A stretch of 64,000 nucleotides of DNA from [Anoxybacillus] calidus (GTDB lineage: Bacteria > Bacillota > Bacilli > Bacillales > Anoxybacillaceae), in NCBI RefSeq assembly GCF_013760845.1, contig NZ_JACDUU010000005.1:124001-188000 (forward strand), written 5' to 3'. The notes beneath the pieces were generated by a model that saw only the letters and a program-made list of their open reading frames with translations, was not told the DNA's origin and made no database searches. Below, one piece after another: positions 33,820-42,294 of this stretch; positions within the stretch are counted from its first letter, which is position 1, and every line of letters begins with the position of its first letter. The translations under genes and the position numbers were made by a program.

Positions 33820-34579
33820 CGAAGGAACAGTAGATGAAAAGGTTGCCTTACACTCAATCGATTTGACGTTAGCTCCTGGAGATTTTGTGACGATCATTGG
33901 CAGCAATGGGGCTGGTAAGTCGACTTTAATGAATATTATTTCAGGGAGATTGTTTCCTGATACAGGGTCTGTTTTGATTAATGGCAAAGATGTAACAGAA
34001 ATGTGCGAGCATCAGCGTGCCCGCTATATTGGACGGGTATTTCAAGATCCTCTTGTCGGCACGGCGCCGAATATGACGATCGAAGAAAATTTGGCGCTTG
34101 CCTATGGAAGAACGAGAAAACGGACGTTGCAGTTTGGTGTGACGAAAAAGCGGCGTGAATTTTTTAAAGAAACGTTAGAGACATTGCAACTTGGATTAGA
34201 ACACCGTCTAAATGCGAAAGTTGGTCTGCTGTCAGGAGGTGAACGACAGGCATTATCGCTTTTAATGGCAACATTTACGAATCCTGATTTGCTGTTGTTA
34301 GATGAACATACCGCTGCATTAGACCCTGCGCGTGCCGAGTTGATTACCGAACTGACAAAAAACATCGTTGAAAAAGCAAAATTGACGACACTAATGGTAA
34401 CGCATAATATGGAGCAAGCCTTAAAATTAGGCAACCGTCTGATTATGATGGACGGGGGACAAATTATTTTTGAAGCGAGCGGAAAAGAGAAAGAAAAATT
34501 AACGGTAGAAAAGCTATTACAAGAATTCCAACGCATTCGAGGCAGCCAATTTACAAGCGACAGGGTTGTATTAGTGTAA
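33785..34579 (+). CDS. ABC transporter ATP-binding protein, TrpZ type
   Basis: About 264 residues. Walker A GSNGAGKST, the Q-loop in VFQDPLVGTAPNMTIEENLA, the signature LLSGGERQALSLLM, Walker B LLLLDEHTAALDP and the switch histidine in VTHNMEQAL are all present. TTG 33785 is proposed because GAGGTGA lies 5 nt upstream; GTG 33776 is within the ribosome site itself. It overlaps the permease gene by 35 bp, so translation is probably coupled. Completes the importer with 31670-33819. Confidence 0.88.
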   Translation: MLQLKQITKVFNEGTVDEKVALHSIDLTLAPGDFVTIIGSNGAGKSTLMNIISGRLFPDTGSVLINGKDVTEMCEHQRARYIGRVFQDPLVGTAPNMTIEENLALAYGRTRKRTLQFGVTKKRREFFKETLETLQLGLEHRLNAKVGLLSGGERQALSLLMATFTNPDLLLLDEHTAALDPARAELITELTKNIVEKAKLTTLMVTHNMEQALKLGNRLIMMDGGQIIFEASGKEKEKLTVEKLLQEFQRIRGSQFTSDRVVLV

Positions 34580-34626
34580 GTTTCTGATTATTTTTACACT
34601 ATATTTAAGAAATAAGAAAAGCTCGG

Positions 34627-34661
34627 AAAAAATCCACATACAGTTGCATGTGGATTTTTTT
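34627..34661 (+). terminator. Terminator of the TrpXYZ-type operon
   Basis: AAAAAATCCACAT / ATGTGGATTTTTT with an eight-base loop; can work in both directions. Confidence 0.85.
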
Positions 34662-34731
34662 CTGTTTGAAAATTTTATGAATTTTTAAGAAAATAAAAAT
34701 AAGTGATTTTAAAGAACGAGGGGGAGTAGAA

Positions 34732-35451
34732 ATGGAAACAATGCTTGCTGTAAGCAAATCATCGCAATTTCGGCAAGGTGTGCAAGCGGGTGTAAGTATT
34801 GCCATTGGTTACATGCCGATTGCGCTTACATTTGGGTTGCTGGCGAAAACGACGGGGTTAAGTTTATTTGAGACGGTATTAATGAGTTTAATTGTTTATG
34901 CGGGGGCAGCTCAGTATATTTCCTTAAACTTGCTTTCTCTCGGTACAGGAGTTTTTGAAATTGTTTTAACCACATTTATTTTAAACATTCGCCATTTTTT
35001 AATGTCCGCATCACTAAATGAAAAGGTAGAGCAGGATGCGCTATGGAAAAAGGCACTTTACGCGTTTGGCATTACGGATGAAACGTTTGCTGTTGCTGCG
35101 ACAAAAGAAGGGACAGTTACAACTTCTTATATGTTTGGGCTCAATGCCATTTCTTACGGAAGCTGGGTGATTAGTTCGGGTATCGGTCATCTTGTCGGAG
35201 CGAGTTTGCCGCAAAGTTTGCAGGAAAGTATGTCGGTCGCACTTTACGCGATGTTTGTCGGATTGCTAGTGCCGGCTTTGAAAAAACAAAGAAAAACAAT
35301 CTGGCTCGCCGGGCTTGCTGCTATCGCAAACTCGTTGTTTTTGTTCGTTTTTCATTTTTCGAAAGGATGGGCGATCGTCGGCGCTACGTTGCTGGCGGCT
35401 GTGATTGTCGAATTGTTCTATAAAGAAAGTGGGGAAGCTGACTGTGGATAA
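34732..35451 (+). CDS. azlC: AzlC-family branched-chain amino-acid exporter, large subunit
   Basis: 239 residues with about five to seven helices. Motifs of the family: GVSIAIGYMPIALTFGLLAK near the start, VYAGAAQYISLNLLSLG, LNIRHFLMSASL, and AFGITDETFAVAA. Works with AzlD to export branched-chain amino acids or analogues across the cytoplasmic membrane. ATG 34732 follows GAGGGGGAGTAGAA. azlD starts 8 bp before its end. The B. subtilis azl operon (with its regulator AzlB) is located elsewhere; no regulator is present here. Confidence 0.93.
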   Translation: METMLAVSKSSQFRQGVQAGVSIAIGYMPIALTFGLLAKTTGLSLFETVLMSLIVYAGAAQYISLNLLSLGTGVFEIVLTTFILNIRHFLMSASLNEKVEQDALWKKALYAFGITDETFAVAATKEGTVTTSYMFGLNAISYGSWVISSGIGHLVGASLPQSLQESMSVALYAMFVGLLVPALKKQRKTIWLAGLAAIANSLFLFVFHFSKGWAIVGATLLAAVIVELFYKESGEADCG

Positions 35452-35749
35452 AATGATGGTTTTAATGATTGTCGGCATGGGGATTGTCACATATATACCG
35501 CGTATGCTTCCGTTTGTTGTTTTTAATGGGGGGAAAATGCCGCCATTTTTGCAAGGAGTATTGAAAAACGTACCGTATGCAACGCTAGGGGCATTGATTA
35601 TTCCGGGAATTCTCCTTATTAATAAGGATATTTGGTTTGGCTTCGTCGGTTTTTTGAGCGCGCTTATCGCCGCGTGGCTTGGCGCCAATGTCATTATCGT
35701 CATCTTAACTGCGATTACTGCCTTAAGTGTATATTCCTTTTTTATGTAA
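35444..35749 (+). CDS. azlD: AzlD-family branched-chain amino-acid exporter, small subunit
   Basis: 101 residues with three or four helices. The signature MGIVTYIPRMLPFVVFNG (about residues 11-28) and VLKNVPYATLGALIIPGIL define AzlD. GTG 35444 overlaps azlC by 8 bp, with GTGGGGAAG upstream; ATG 35453 is an alternative. The open frame extends upstream to 35405 but runs inside azlC. The stop lies against repeat copy G. Confidence 0.9.
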   Translation: MDKMMVLMIVGMGIVTYIPRMLPFVVFNGGKMPPFLQGVLKNVPYATLGALIIPGILLINKDIWFGFVGFLSALIAAWLGANVIIVILTAITALSVYSFFM

Positions 35750-35873
35750 AAGAGGCTGACCACAAAAAAGTGTCGGGTCCCACAACCACCATATATATGT
35801 GTGTAAACGTTAGAATGCGAACACTATATATGATGGATTTCGCATGAGGTCAGACACTACTTGGGCCAGCCCC
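35748..35873. repeat. Palindromic interspersed repeat, copy G
   Basis: AAAGAGGCTGACCACAAAAAA, GTGTCGGGTCCCACAACCACC, a centre enlarged with GTGTGTAAACGTTAGAATGCG, ACACTATATATGATGGAT, ATGAGGTCAGACACTACTTG, GGCCAGCCCC. It fills the whole gap between the convergent azlD and SCO1-like genes. The same enlarged centre type (AACGTTAGA.G.GAACACTA) occurs in copy H. Confidence 0.9.
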
Positions 35874-36467
35874 TTACTCAATTTCTTTCATAATGGTTTC
35901 ATAAACATCATCTTGTTTAAATCCCTTTTCACCCATGCCAAACGTGTCAACTACGCGATTGTTTTTATCCAGCAAATACGTGATTGTACTATGAATAATC
36001 ATCCCATTTCCTGGATCGCGGTATTGAAAGTTAAAAGAATCGGCAACTTTTTTTGTATCCTCTTCATTTCCTCGCAATAAAAGCCAGCCTTTGTCGTTCT
36101 CCTTTATTCCAAATGTTTTCGCATATGCTTGGAGTTTTTCACGAGTGTCGCGCCTTGGGTCTACAGTGATGGTGATAAATTCGACTTTGTTTCCGAATAC
36201 ATTTTGCTGTTCAAGTTTTTCGCGCAATTTTTGCATTTGAAACGTTGTATTTGGACAAATATCAGGGCAATTTGTATAAATAAATTCTAGCAAGCGCACT
36301 TTTGGCTTCATATTTTCAAAATGATATGGTTCTCCCCAAGCGGTTTCCATCACTACCTTTTTCGGGAACTCCATTTTTCCTTGCCGGTAGACGGTAAAGT
36401 AAAAAATACCTATCGCGATACAAATAACGAATAAGCTGACGAACGTAATATATAACTTTTTCAACAA
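35874..36467 (-). CDS. SCO1/SenC-family copper chaperone-like thioredoxin-fold protein
   Basis: 197 residues. An N-terminal membrane anchor (residues 5-26) is followed by a thioredoxin-like domain outside the membrane. The copper/redox motif is TNCPDICP (about residues 65-72) and the partner histidine lies in GMIIHSTITYLLD. Such proteins help build the CuA centre of cytochrome oxidase. Start TTG 36467 or TTG 36464 follows AAAGGAGGT. Single gene, convergent with azlD. Confidence 0.9.
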   Translation of the reverse strand: MLKKLYITFVSLFVICIAIGIFYFTVYRQGKMEFPKKVVMETAWGEPYHFENMKPKVRLLEFIYTNCPDICPNTTFQMQKLREKLEQQNVFGNKVEFITITVDPRRDTREKLQAYAKTFGIKENDKGWLLLRGNEEDTKKVADSFNFQYRDPGNGMIIHSTITYLLDKNNRVVDTFGMGEKGFKQDDVYETIMKEIE

Positions 36468-36610
36468 AAGCCACCTCCTTTTTTATCATCATACATGAAA
36501 AAAAATAGATAGAAACGTGCAAAATACTGAATATTATTTGAATTTTACTTTCTGTTCTAATTTGCCAAAAAGTTACTAAACTAAATAGTAGCGAAAGGGG
36601 GACTTGCTTC

Positions 36611-37873
36611 GTGAGAAAAACTATTAGCTGGTCAATCGGAATTTATTTGATATATGTATTGTTTATGATCTGGTATTTATTTTATTTTGCCGATACTTCT
36701 ATCCCAAAGGAGTTTAAAGGTACAAGCGCTGACCCAGCAACCTTTCTCACACCAAGGGAATTAATGCTAAGCGAGCAGTATTCGCAGATGAAAAATTTGT
36801 TATTTTTTTTAGCCATTCCTTATGACTGGCTTATCTATATAGCTATCTTAGCGCTAGGATTATCAAGAAAATTTCAGGGGTGGGCAAAAGAAACAACAAA
36901 ATGGTCGGCTTTACAAACAGCGGTTTATTTGTTTTGGTTATCATTGCTTGTTACAGTGTTTACACTTCCGCTTCATTTTATTTCCTATCTCTTGTCAAAA
37001 GAATACGGCATTAACACGCAGACGGTTTCTCATTGGTTGAAAGACGAGATAATCCACTTTTGGGTAAATTATGTATTAATGATGATGATCGTGTCTGTAT
37101 TATATTGGCTCATCCGCAAGTTTGAAAAACGTTGGTGGTTTTATGCGTGGCTATTATCGATACCCTTTATCATCTTTTTAACCTTTATCCAGCCGGTTGT
37201 AATCGACCCGCTTTACAATGATTTTTATCCGCTGCGTGATAAAGAATTGGAGGCAAAAATTTTGGCGTTGGCAGAGCAGGCAAACATTCCAGCGGAACAT
37301 GTTTTTGAGGTGAATATGTCGGAAAAGACGAATGCGTTAAATGCTTATGTGACAGGAATTGGGCCGAATTCGCGCATTGTACTATGGGATACAACGCTGG
37401 AACGATTACAAGAAGATGAAATTTTATTTATTATGGCCCATGAGATGGGGCATTACGTAATGAAGCATATTTATTGGGGAGTAGCGGGGTATGTATTGCT
37501 TACATTGATAGGACTATATGTTACAAATAAGCTGATGAAATGGATGATTAAACGTTGGGGAGTGTGTCTACATATAAAAGATATAAAAGAGTTGAATTCT
37601 TTACCGCTATTTTTCCTGCTTATTTCACTATTAAGCTTTTCTGTTAGCCCACTTGTTAATGCTGTTTCAAGATACGAAGAGCATGCGGCTGATCGATATG
37701 CAATTGAGTTAACGAAAAATACAGAAGCGGCTATTTCATCATTTCAAGAGTTAACGAGGGCAGGATTAAGTCAAGTGAATCCACCATATTTAGTGAAAAT
37801 TTTTCGCTATGGACATCCAACGATTTTGGAACGAATTGTATTTTTGAATATGTATGAACAGCATCGTAAGTAG
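36611..37873 (+). CDS. yhfN: M48-family membrane zinc protease (YhfN / CAAX protease-like)
   Basis: 420 residues. Several membrane helices in the first 180 residues, then the cytosolic M48 domain with zinc motif IMAHEMGHYVMKH (about residue 278) and third ligand in RYEEHAADRYAIEL (about residue 357). Resembles Ste24-type proteases and B. subtilis YhfN. GTG 36611 follows GAAAGGGGGACTTGC. A typical stress-responsive or membrane-protein-processing enzyme; substrate not known. Confidence 0.9.
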   Translation: MRKTISWSIGIYLIYVLFMIWYLFYFADTSIPKEFKGTSADPATFLTPRELMLSEQYSQMKNLLFFLAIPYDWLIYIAILALGLSRKFQGWAKETTKWSALQTAVYLFWLSLLVTVFTLPLHFISYLLSKEYGINTQTVSHWLKDEIIHFWVNYVLMMMIVSVLYWLIRKFEKRWWFYAWLLSIPFIIFLTFIQPVVIDPLYNDFYPLRDKELEAKILALAEQANIPAEHVFEVNMSEKTNALNAYVTGIGPNSRIVLWDTTLERLQEDEILFIMAHEMGHYVMKHIYWGVAGYVLLTLIGLYVTNKLMKWMIKRWGVCLHIKDIKELNSLPLFFLLISLLSFSVSPLVNAVSRYEEHAADRYAIELTKNTEAAISSFQELTRAGLSQVNPPYLVKIFRYGHPTILERIVFLNMYEQHRK

Positions 37874-37901
37874 AAGAAATGTGACCTTCTACTTATTTTT
37901 T
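37868..37901 (+). terminator. Terminator of yhfN
   Basis: AAGTAGAAG / CTTCTACTT stem overlapping the stop codon, followed by TATTTTTTT. Confidence 0.8.
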
Positions 37902-38074
37902 TGATTTTTTTAAAAAAAGTTGTTCCATTTTCTTGTTATACTGTTATATAATAATAACGTAAATAATGGTTATTGTGTTATAACAAAACTAAAATGGTAG
38001 GGGATGGGATAACACAATATTTGGATGCACGAATAGCATGAAGGATTTTTATCAAAACATAGGGGGAAGAAAAT

Positions 38075-39364
38075 ATGACACGTAATGATGAAAGAATTAA
38101 AAAGTTAGAAGAAAGTTGGCAAATGGATGAACGTTGGAAAGGGATTACTCGTCCTTATACGGCGGAAGAGGTTATTAAATTACGCGGTTCGATTGATATC
38201 GAGTATACGTTAGCACGACGTGGTGCAGAGAAACTTTGGAAGTTATTAAATACGGAAGATTATATCAATGCATTAGGTGCGTTAACGGGCAACCAAGCTG
38301 TTCAACAAGTGAAAGCAGGTTTGAAGGCGATTTACTTAAGCGGATGGCAAGTAGCTGCTGACGCGAACCTTGCCGGTCAAATGTATCCTGACCAAAGCTT
38401 ATATCCGGCTAACAGCGTGCCGCATGTTGTGAAACGGATTAATCAGGCATTACAGCGTGCTGACCAAATTCAGCATATGGAAGGAAGCGGTGATATTGAC
38501 TATTTTGCGCCGATTGTTGCTGACGCGGAAGCAGGATTTGGCGGACAATTGAACGTATTTGAGTTAATGAAAGCAATGATTGAAGCAGGGGCAGCAGGTG
38601 TGCACTTTGAAGATCAACTCTCCTCTGAGAAAAAATGCGGTCACTTGGGCGGAAAAGTGTTGTTGCCGACACAAACGGCTGTCCGCAATTTAATCGCAGC
38701 ACGTCTGGCTGCAGATGTTATGGGTGTGCCAACGGTATTGATTGCTCGCACCGACGCGAACGCTGCTGATTTAATTACGAGTGACATTGATCCGCGCGAC
38801 CGTGAATTTATTACGGGAGAGCGCACTCCGGAAGGGTTCTACCGCACGAGGGCGGGACTTGACCAAGCAATCGCGCGTGGATTGGCATACGCACCTTATG
38901 CTGATTTAATTTGGTGCGAAACAAGCGAACCAAACTTAGAGGAAGCTCGTCGTTTTGCCGAAGCGATCCACGAGAAATTCCCAGGAAAATTGCTTGCTTA
39001 TAACTGTTCTCCTTCATTTAACTGGAAGAAAAAATTAGACGATAAAACGATTGCCAACTTCCAAGTTGAGCTTAGCAAAATGGGTTATAAGTTCCAATTT
39101 GTTACATTAGCTGGATTCCATACGTTGAACTACAGTATGTTTGAACTTGCTCGCGGCTATAAAGAGCGCGGCATGGCTGCATATTCTGAGTTACAACAAG
39201 CTGAATTTGCTGCTGAAAAATATGGATACACAGCAACAAGACATCAACGCGAAGTCGGTACAGGTTACTTCGATGAAGTAGCTCAAGTTATTTCCGGCGG
39301 TCAAGCTTCCACAACAGCGTTAAAAGGTTCAACAGAAGAAGAACAATTTACAACATCACAATAA
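38075..39364 (+). CDS. aceA: Isocitrate lyase
   Basis: Splits isocitrate into glyoxylate and succinate in the glyoxylate shunt. 429 residues. The active-site cysteine loop is [11 protein letters not shown] (about residues 188-198); metal and substrate residues occur in [10 protein letters not shown] and in [11 protein letters not shown]. The C-terminal [30 protein letters not shown] closes the active site (its key part is GYFDEV). ATG 38075 follows AGGGGGAAGAAAAT. No malate synthase gene adjoins it, unlike the common aceBA arrangement. Confidence 0.96.
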   Translation: MTRNDERIKKLEESWQMDERWKGITRPYTAEEVIKLRGSIDIEYTLARRGAEKLWKLLNTEDYINALGALTGNQAVQQVKAGLKAIYLSGWQVAADANLAGQMYPDQSLYPANSVPHVVKRINQALQRADQIQHMEGSGDIDYFAPIVADAEAGFGGQLNVFELMKAMIEAGAAGVHFEDQLSSEKKCGHLGGKVLLPTQTAVRNLIAARLAADVMGVPTVLIARTDANAADLITSDIDPRDREFITGERTPEGFYRTRAGLDQAIARGLAYAPYADLIWCETSEPNLEEARRFAEAIHEKFPGKLLAYNCSPSFNWKKKLDDKTIANFQVELSKMGYKFQFVTLAGFHTLNYSMFELARGYKERGMAAYSELQQAEFAAEKYGYTATRHQREVGTGYFDEVAQVISGGQASTTALKGSTEEEQFTTSQ

Positions 39365-39414
39365 ACAAAGGGCATTTGGGGGATGTATAAGATAGAAAAT
39401 ATATTTCATTTGAA

Positions 39415-39443
39415 AAAGGGCACGCTGAGTTAGGCGGCCCTTC
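39415..39443 (+). terminator. Terminator of aceA
   Basis: AAGGGC-GC / GC-GCCCTT stem with a short bulge followed by TCTCTTTGTT. Confidence 0.6.
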
Positions 39444-39504
39444 TCTTTGTTATTTTTCATTTATACTTTCCTATTTGGTAGCGAAAAAATTCATTGAATA
39501 CCTC

Positions 39505-39640
39505 TCATTGCTGCGGATTGATTTTATATGTGTTTTCTAGTGGTATAACCTTTTGGTTTCTCCATTTTTATATCCATTTAGTCATATCATATTCGTCAAC
39601 ATATTTACCATTGATGAATAATGAATGTTTTTAAATTCCT
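39505..39640 (-). pseudogene. Possible decayed small open frame, product unknown
   Basis: Reading the minus strand gives HSLFINGKYVDEYDMTKWI, an in-frame TAA, then KWRNQKVIPLENTYKINPQQ and a stop. The composition looks protein-like on both sides of the stop. No start with a good ribosome site exists in this frame, though GGAGAG lies upstream in another frame, so a frameshift plus stop is possible. Could be chance. Confidence 0.3.
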
Positions 39641-39735
39641 TTAATTTCAAACCCCTTTTCGTCTCTCCTTCCTTTGATAATTATTCTTTTCCTCACCGTA
39701 TTTTCCTAACTTTTTGTTACATTTTTTTTGTTATG

Positions 39736-39765
39736 TGAATGTTTTAAACATACAGGAACATGCTA
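39736..39765 (+). promoter_or_regulatory. Candidate sigma-G (forespore) promoter
   Basis: TGAATG, 17 bp, CATGCTA, close to the sigma-G/F pattern (TGAATA-N17/18-CATACTA). It ends 20 bp before the start codon at 39786. Confidence 0.5.
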
Positions 39766-39785
39766 ATAAACGGAGGTGTTAGGCG

Positions 39786-39989
39786 ATGATAGAAAAAGAT
39801 AAACAAGAAATACCAATGGATTCCGTATTAAATCCAGGTGTAAGATTAAGTACAGATTTTCAATTTCGTCAGGCGTTTTTGTCAGAAGAAGCTTATGCTG
39901 GAGACTCTATTGCTGAGCATACTGCGATTGAGCAGGCGAATGAGTATTTAGCTGAGGAAGAGTTGAATCAAACATTTATGAATTCATGA
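39786..39989 (+). CDS. Small acidic protein upstream of comK, function unknown
   Basis: 67 residues, acidic, no membrane segment (contains LNPGVRLSTDFQFRQAFLS and AIEQANEYLAEEELNQTF). ATG 39786 follows GGAGGTGTTAGGCG. The place just before comK corresponds to yhzC in B. subtilis, but I cannot confirm the family from sequence. A sigma-G-like promoter suggests forespore expression. The stop codon (TGA 39987-39989) overlaps the first bases of repeat copy H. Confidence 0.65.
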   Translation: MIEKDKQEIPMDSVLNPGVRLSTDFQFRQAFLSEEAYAGDSIAEHTAIEQANEYLAEEELNQTFMNS

Positions 39990-40103
39990 GGCTGACCCTA
40001 AAGTAAAGTGTCAGACCCCACAACCACAATATAGTACATAACGTTAGATGGGAACACTATATATGATGGATTTCGCGTGAGGTCAGACACTTTTGGGTTA
40101 TCT
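39988..40103. repeat. Palindromic interspersed repeat, copy H
   Basis: GAGGCTGACCCTAAAG, AAGTGTCAGACCCCACAACC, AATATAGTACATAACGTTAGA, GGGAACACTATATATGATGG, GCGTGAGGTCAGACACTTTT, GGGTTATCTTT. The right end is worn. Confidence 0.9.
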
Positions 40104-40186
40104 TTATATTTTTTAAAAATATAGAAAATTATGTAAAACAATGGTATGATGAAGGCGGATAAATTTATAGAGAGGGAGAGGATGAA

Positions 40187-40729
40187 ATGAAGTTAAGTGA
40201 ATTTCTTCTTCTAGATGAATTTATCGTCAGCCGTTATACGATTGCTGTGATTCCGTATCATCATAGCGGGTTTCGTTATTCCAAAGTAATTGAGGAAGAT
40301 GGGGAATATATTGTTAAAATGAAGCCGCTTGAAATCATCAAACAGAGTTGCCATTATTATGGTTCCAGTCTCAAAGGGAGGAAAGACGGAACGCGAGAAA
40401 TTATTGGAGTGACTCATAAAGCGCCAATTGCGATTGAACCATTAAATGAAATCTACTTTTTTCCAACTACTTCTCCGAATGATCCTCGCTGCGTTTGGCT
40501 ATCTCACATTCATGTTTTCAAGTATGAGCCTATGCAAGGAGAAAAAACACGCGTTTATTTTAATAATGAAAAAAGTATTTGCCTTGAAGTTTCGTACCAT
40601 TCATTTGTTAATCAGCTGTATCGTACTGCGCAGCTTCGGACTAAATTATCGGAACGGATGGAAGCGCGGGAAAGAAAACTGCAATATCTATATCGAATGG
40701 ATCGAACAAAAGGATGGACATTGCAGTAA
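40187..40729 (+). CDS. comK: Competence transcription factor ComK
   Basis: 180 residues. Master activator of late competence genes; binds AT-rich K-boxes as a tetramer. Conserved segments: YTIAVIPYHHSGFRYSKVIE at about residues 17-36, RKDGTREIIGVTHKAPIAIE, and SPNDPRCVWLSHIHVF. Length close to the B. subtilis protein (about 192), slightly short at the C-terminus. ATG 40187 follows AGAGGGAGAGG. Upstream DNA is very AT-rich but I see no clear paired K-box (AAAA-N5-TTTT). The strain may be naturally competent if the late genes exist. Confidence 0.93.
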   Translation: MKLSEFLLLDEFIVSRYTIAVIPYHHSGFRYSKVIEEDGEYIVKMKPLEIIKQSCHYYGSSLKGRKDGTREIIGVTHKAPIAIEPLNEIYFFPTTSPNDPRCVWLSHIHVFKYEPMQGEKTRVYFNNEKSICLEVSYHSFVNQLYRTAQLRTKLSERMEARERKLQYLYRMDRTKGWTLQ

Positions 40730-40885
40730 CATGAAACTGCAGCGTCACTGATAGGTAAAGCTAAATGCAACTGTTGAAAATTGTTAACAATTAAAGATTG
40801 TATATTTTCTATTCCCCGGTTAAACATGTAAAATAATAAGTGTGTGTGTGTCAGTAATAGCGTTAATAATGAATGGGGATTATCG

Positions 40886-41497
40886 ATGGACTTTGAAACA
40901 TTAAAAGAGTGGTTTACGTTAAAAAATGTGCTTACATTACTTGAAGATTATCGCTCCTTCGGGATTGTACCGGGGATTGTTTTGCCGCTACTTGAATCAT
41001 TTTTACCTATTTTGCCTCTGTTTATATTTGTTATGGCGAATGCAGCTGCTTTTGGATTATGGAAAGGATTTATCATTTCTTGGGCAGGTGCATGTATCGG
41101 TTCCTTGCTTGTTTTTTATCTTGCCCGTAAGGTGGGACAGAAACGGTTTTTTGCCTTTTTAAGCCGTCATCCGAAGGTTCGGCAATTAATGAACTGGGTG
41201 GAACGTCACGGTTTTGGACCGCTATTTTTATTCTATTGCTTTCCGTTTACCCCGTCAGCAGCTGTCAATGTTGTAGCAGGCTTATCACGCGTGAGTATAC
41301 AGCAGTTTGCATTAGCTGTTATTTTCGGAAAAATGGTGATGATTTTTACGATTAGCTTTATCGGATATGATATCGTTTCTCTTGTAAAACAGCCGCTCCG
41401 TACCGTTTTTGTTGTCATCGTTGTATTTCTTTTATGGTATGTCGGCAAACTGGTTGAAGCGAGATTTTCTTTTGCTGAACAAGAGGAGCGAAGCTAA
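40886..41497 (+). CDS. yhjE: TVP38/TMEM64 (DedA-like) membrane protein YhjE
   Basis: About 203 residues with five or six helices. The SNARE-associated domain shows LPLLESFLPILPLFIFVMAN, GSLLVFYLARKVGQKRFF and FLFYCFPFTPSAAVNVVAGL. Such proteins move or distribute lipids or lipid-linked precursors; the precise role is unknown. ATG 40886 (MDFETLKEW) follows ATGGGGATTATCG; the frame opens earlier at 40844. The signal peptidase gene follows after 28 bp, as in B. subtilis yhjE-sipV. Confidence 0.9.
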   Translation: MDFETLKEWFTLKNVLTLLEDYRSFGIVPGIVLPLLESFLPILPLFIFVMANAAAFGLWKGFIISWAGACIGSLLVFYLARKVGQKRFFAFLSRHPKVRQLMNWVERHGFGPLFLFYCFPFTPSAAVNVVAGLSRVSIQQFALAVIFGKMVMIFTISFIGYDIVSLVKQPLRTVFVVIVVFLLWYVGKLVEARFSFAEQEERS

Positions 41498-41525
41498 GGA
41501 AAAACATTTGGACGGAGGCGGTCAT

Positions 41526-42080
41526 ATGAATGAGAAAATAAAGAATGAAGGATTAGAATGGGGAAAATCCATCTTTATAGGACTGCTTGTCGTCTTTTTG
41601 ATTCGTTTCTTCTTTGCGACAAATTATGTGGTAGAAGGCGAGTCGATGATGCCGACGTTTCAGGATGGCAATATGTTGATTGTGAATAAGTTAAGCAATC
41701 AAATTGAAGAACTAAAACGTTTTGATATCATTATTTTTCATGCGAATAAAAACGAAGACTATATAAAGCGGGTAATCGGGCTGCCAGGGGATACAATCGA
41801 ATATAAAAATGACGTTTTGTATATAAACGACAAGCCAGTAAAAGAGCCATATTTAAAACTTTATAAAAGTAAACTCATTGATGGAAAGTTAACAGGAGAT
41901 TTTACTTTAGAAGAGTTAACAGGACAAAAAACTGTGCCCGAAGGTCATATTTTTGTCCTTGGCGATAATCGTTTGAGCAGCTGGGATAGCCGTCACTTTG
42001 GATTTGTCAAAATAGATCAAGTAGTCGGTAAAGTCAATTTACGCTACTGGCCGATGAATGAATTTGGCATAAAGTTTTAA
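41526..42080 (+). CDS. sipV: Type I signal peptidase, SipV-like
   Basis: 184 residues. One N-terminal membrane helix (residues 14-30), then catalytic serine S40 in VVEGESMMPTF and catalytic lysine K81 in DYIKRVIGLPGDT; the GDNRLSSWDSRHFG box is present near residue 155. Removes signal peptides from exported proteins at the outer face of the membrane. ATG 41526 follows GGAGGCGGTCAT; the open frame extends upstream into yhjE but is not coding there. Confidence 0.93.
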   Translation: MNEKIKNEGLEWGKSIFIGLLVVFLIRFFFATNYVVEGESMMPTFQDGNMLIVNKLSNQIEELKRFDIIIFHANKNEDYIKRVIGLPGDTIEYKNDVLYINDKPVKEPYLKLYKSKLIDGKLTGDFTLEELTGQKTVPEGHIFVLGDNRLSSWDSRHFGFVKIDQVVGKVNLRYWPMNEFGIKF

Positions 42081-42104
42081 CTGAATCCCTAACAGTATTA
42101 TTTA

Positions 42105-42156
42105 TTCATATTGTGTGATGAGGACTGACACTTTACCTGAAGGTCAGTTCTTTTTT
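42105..42156 (+). repeat. Right-half remnant of the palindromic repeat, copy I
   Basis: TTCATATTGTGTGATGAGGA, CTGACACTTTACCTGAAGGT, CAGTTC then TTTTTT. It matches the 3' half of the family and forms a terminator after sipV by the pairing of GAACTGACC-like arms (ACTGAC / GTCAGT). Confidence 0.65.
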
Positions 42157-42294
42157 GTCAATAAAGGGTAAATAGGCTTTTCTTTTTAATTACGAACATA
42201 CGTGCTATAATAAAGGGAAATATTTGTACTTTGGAAATAGTGATGCTTTTGATATGTTTTTATAGTACATAAGTTTTGAATGTAGGTGATATCG

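Larger units (their letters stand above)
39365..39785. other. 421-bp gap after aceA
   Basis: Contains the aceA terminator, a T-rich stretch with what looks like a decayed minus-strand open frame, and a sigma-G-like promoter for the next gene. Nothing else is seen. Confidence 0.5.

Noticed and set aside
40104-40186. ComK boxes for self-activation before comK
   Set aside because: The DNA is AT-rich, but I could not find two properly spaced AAAA-N5-TTTT motifs, so no site is claimed.
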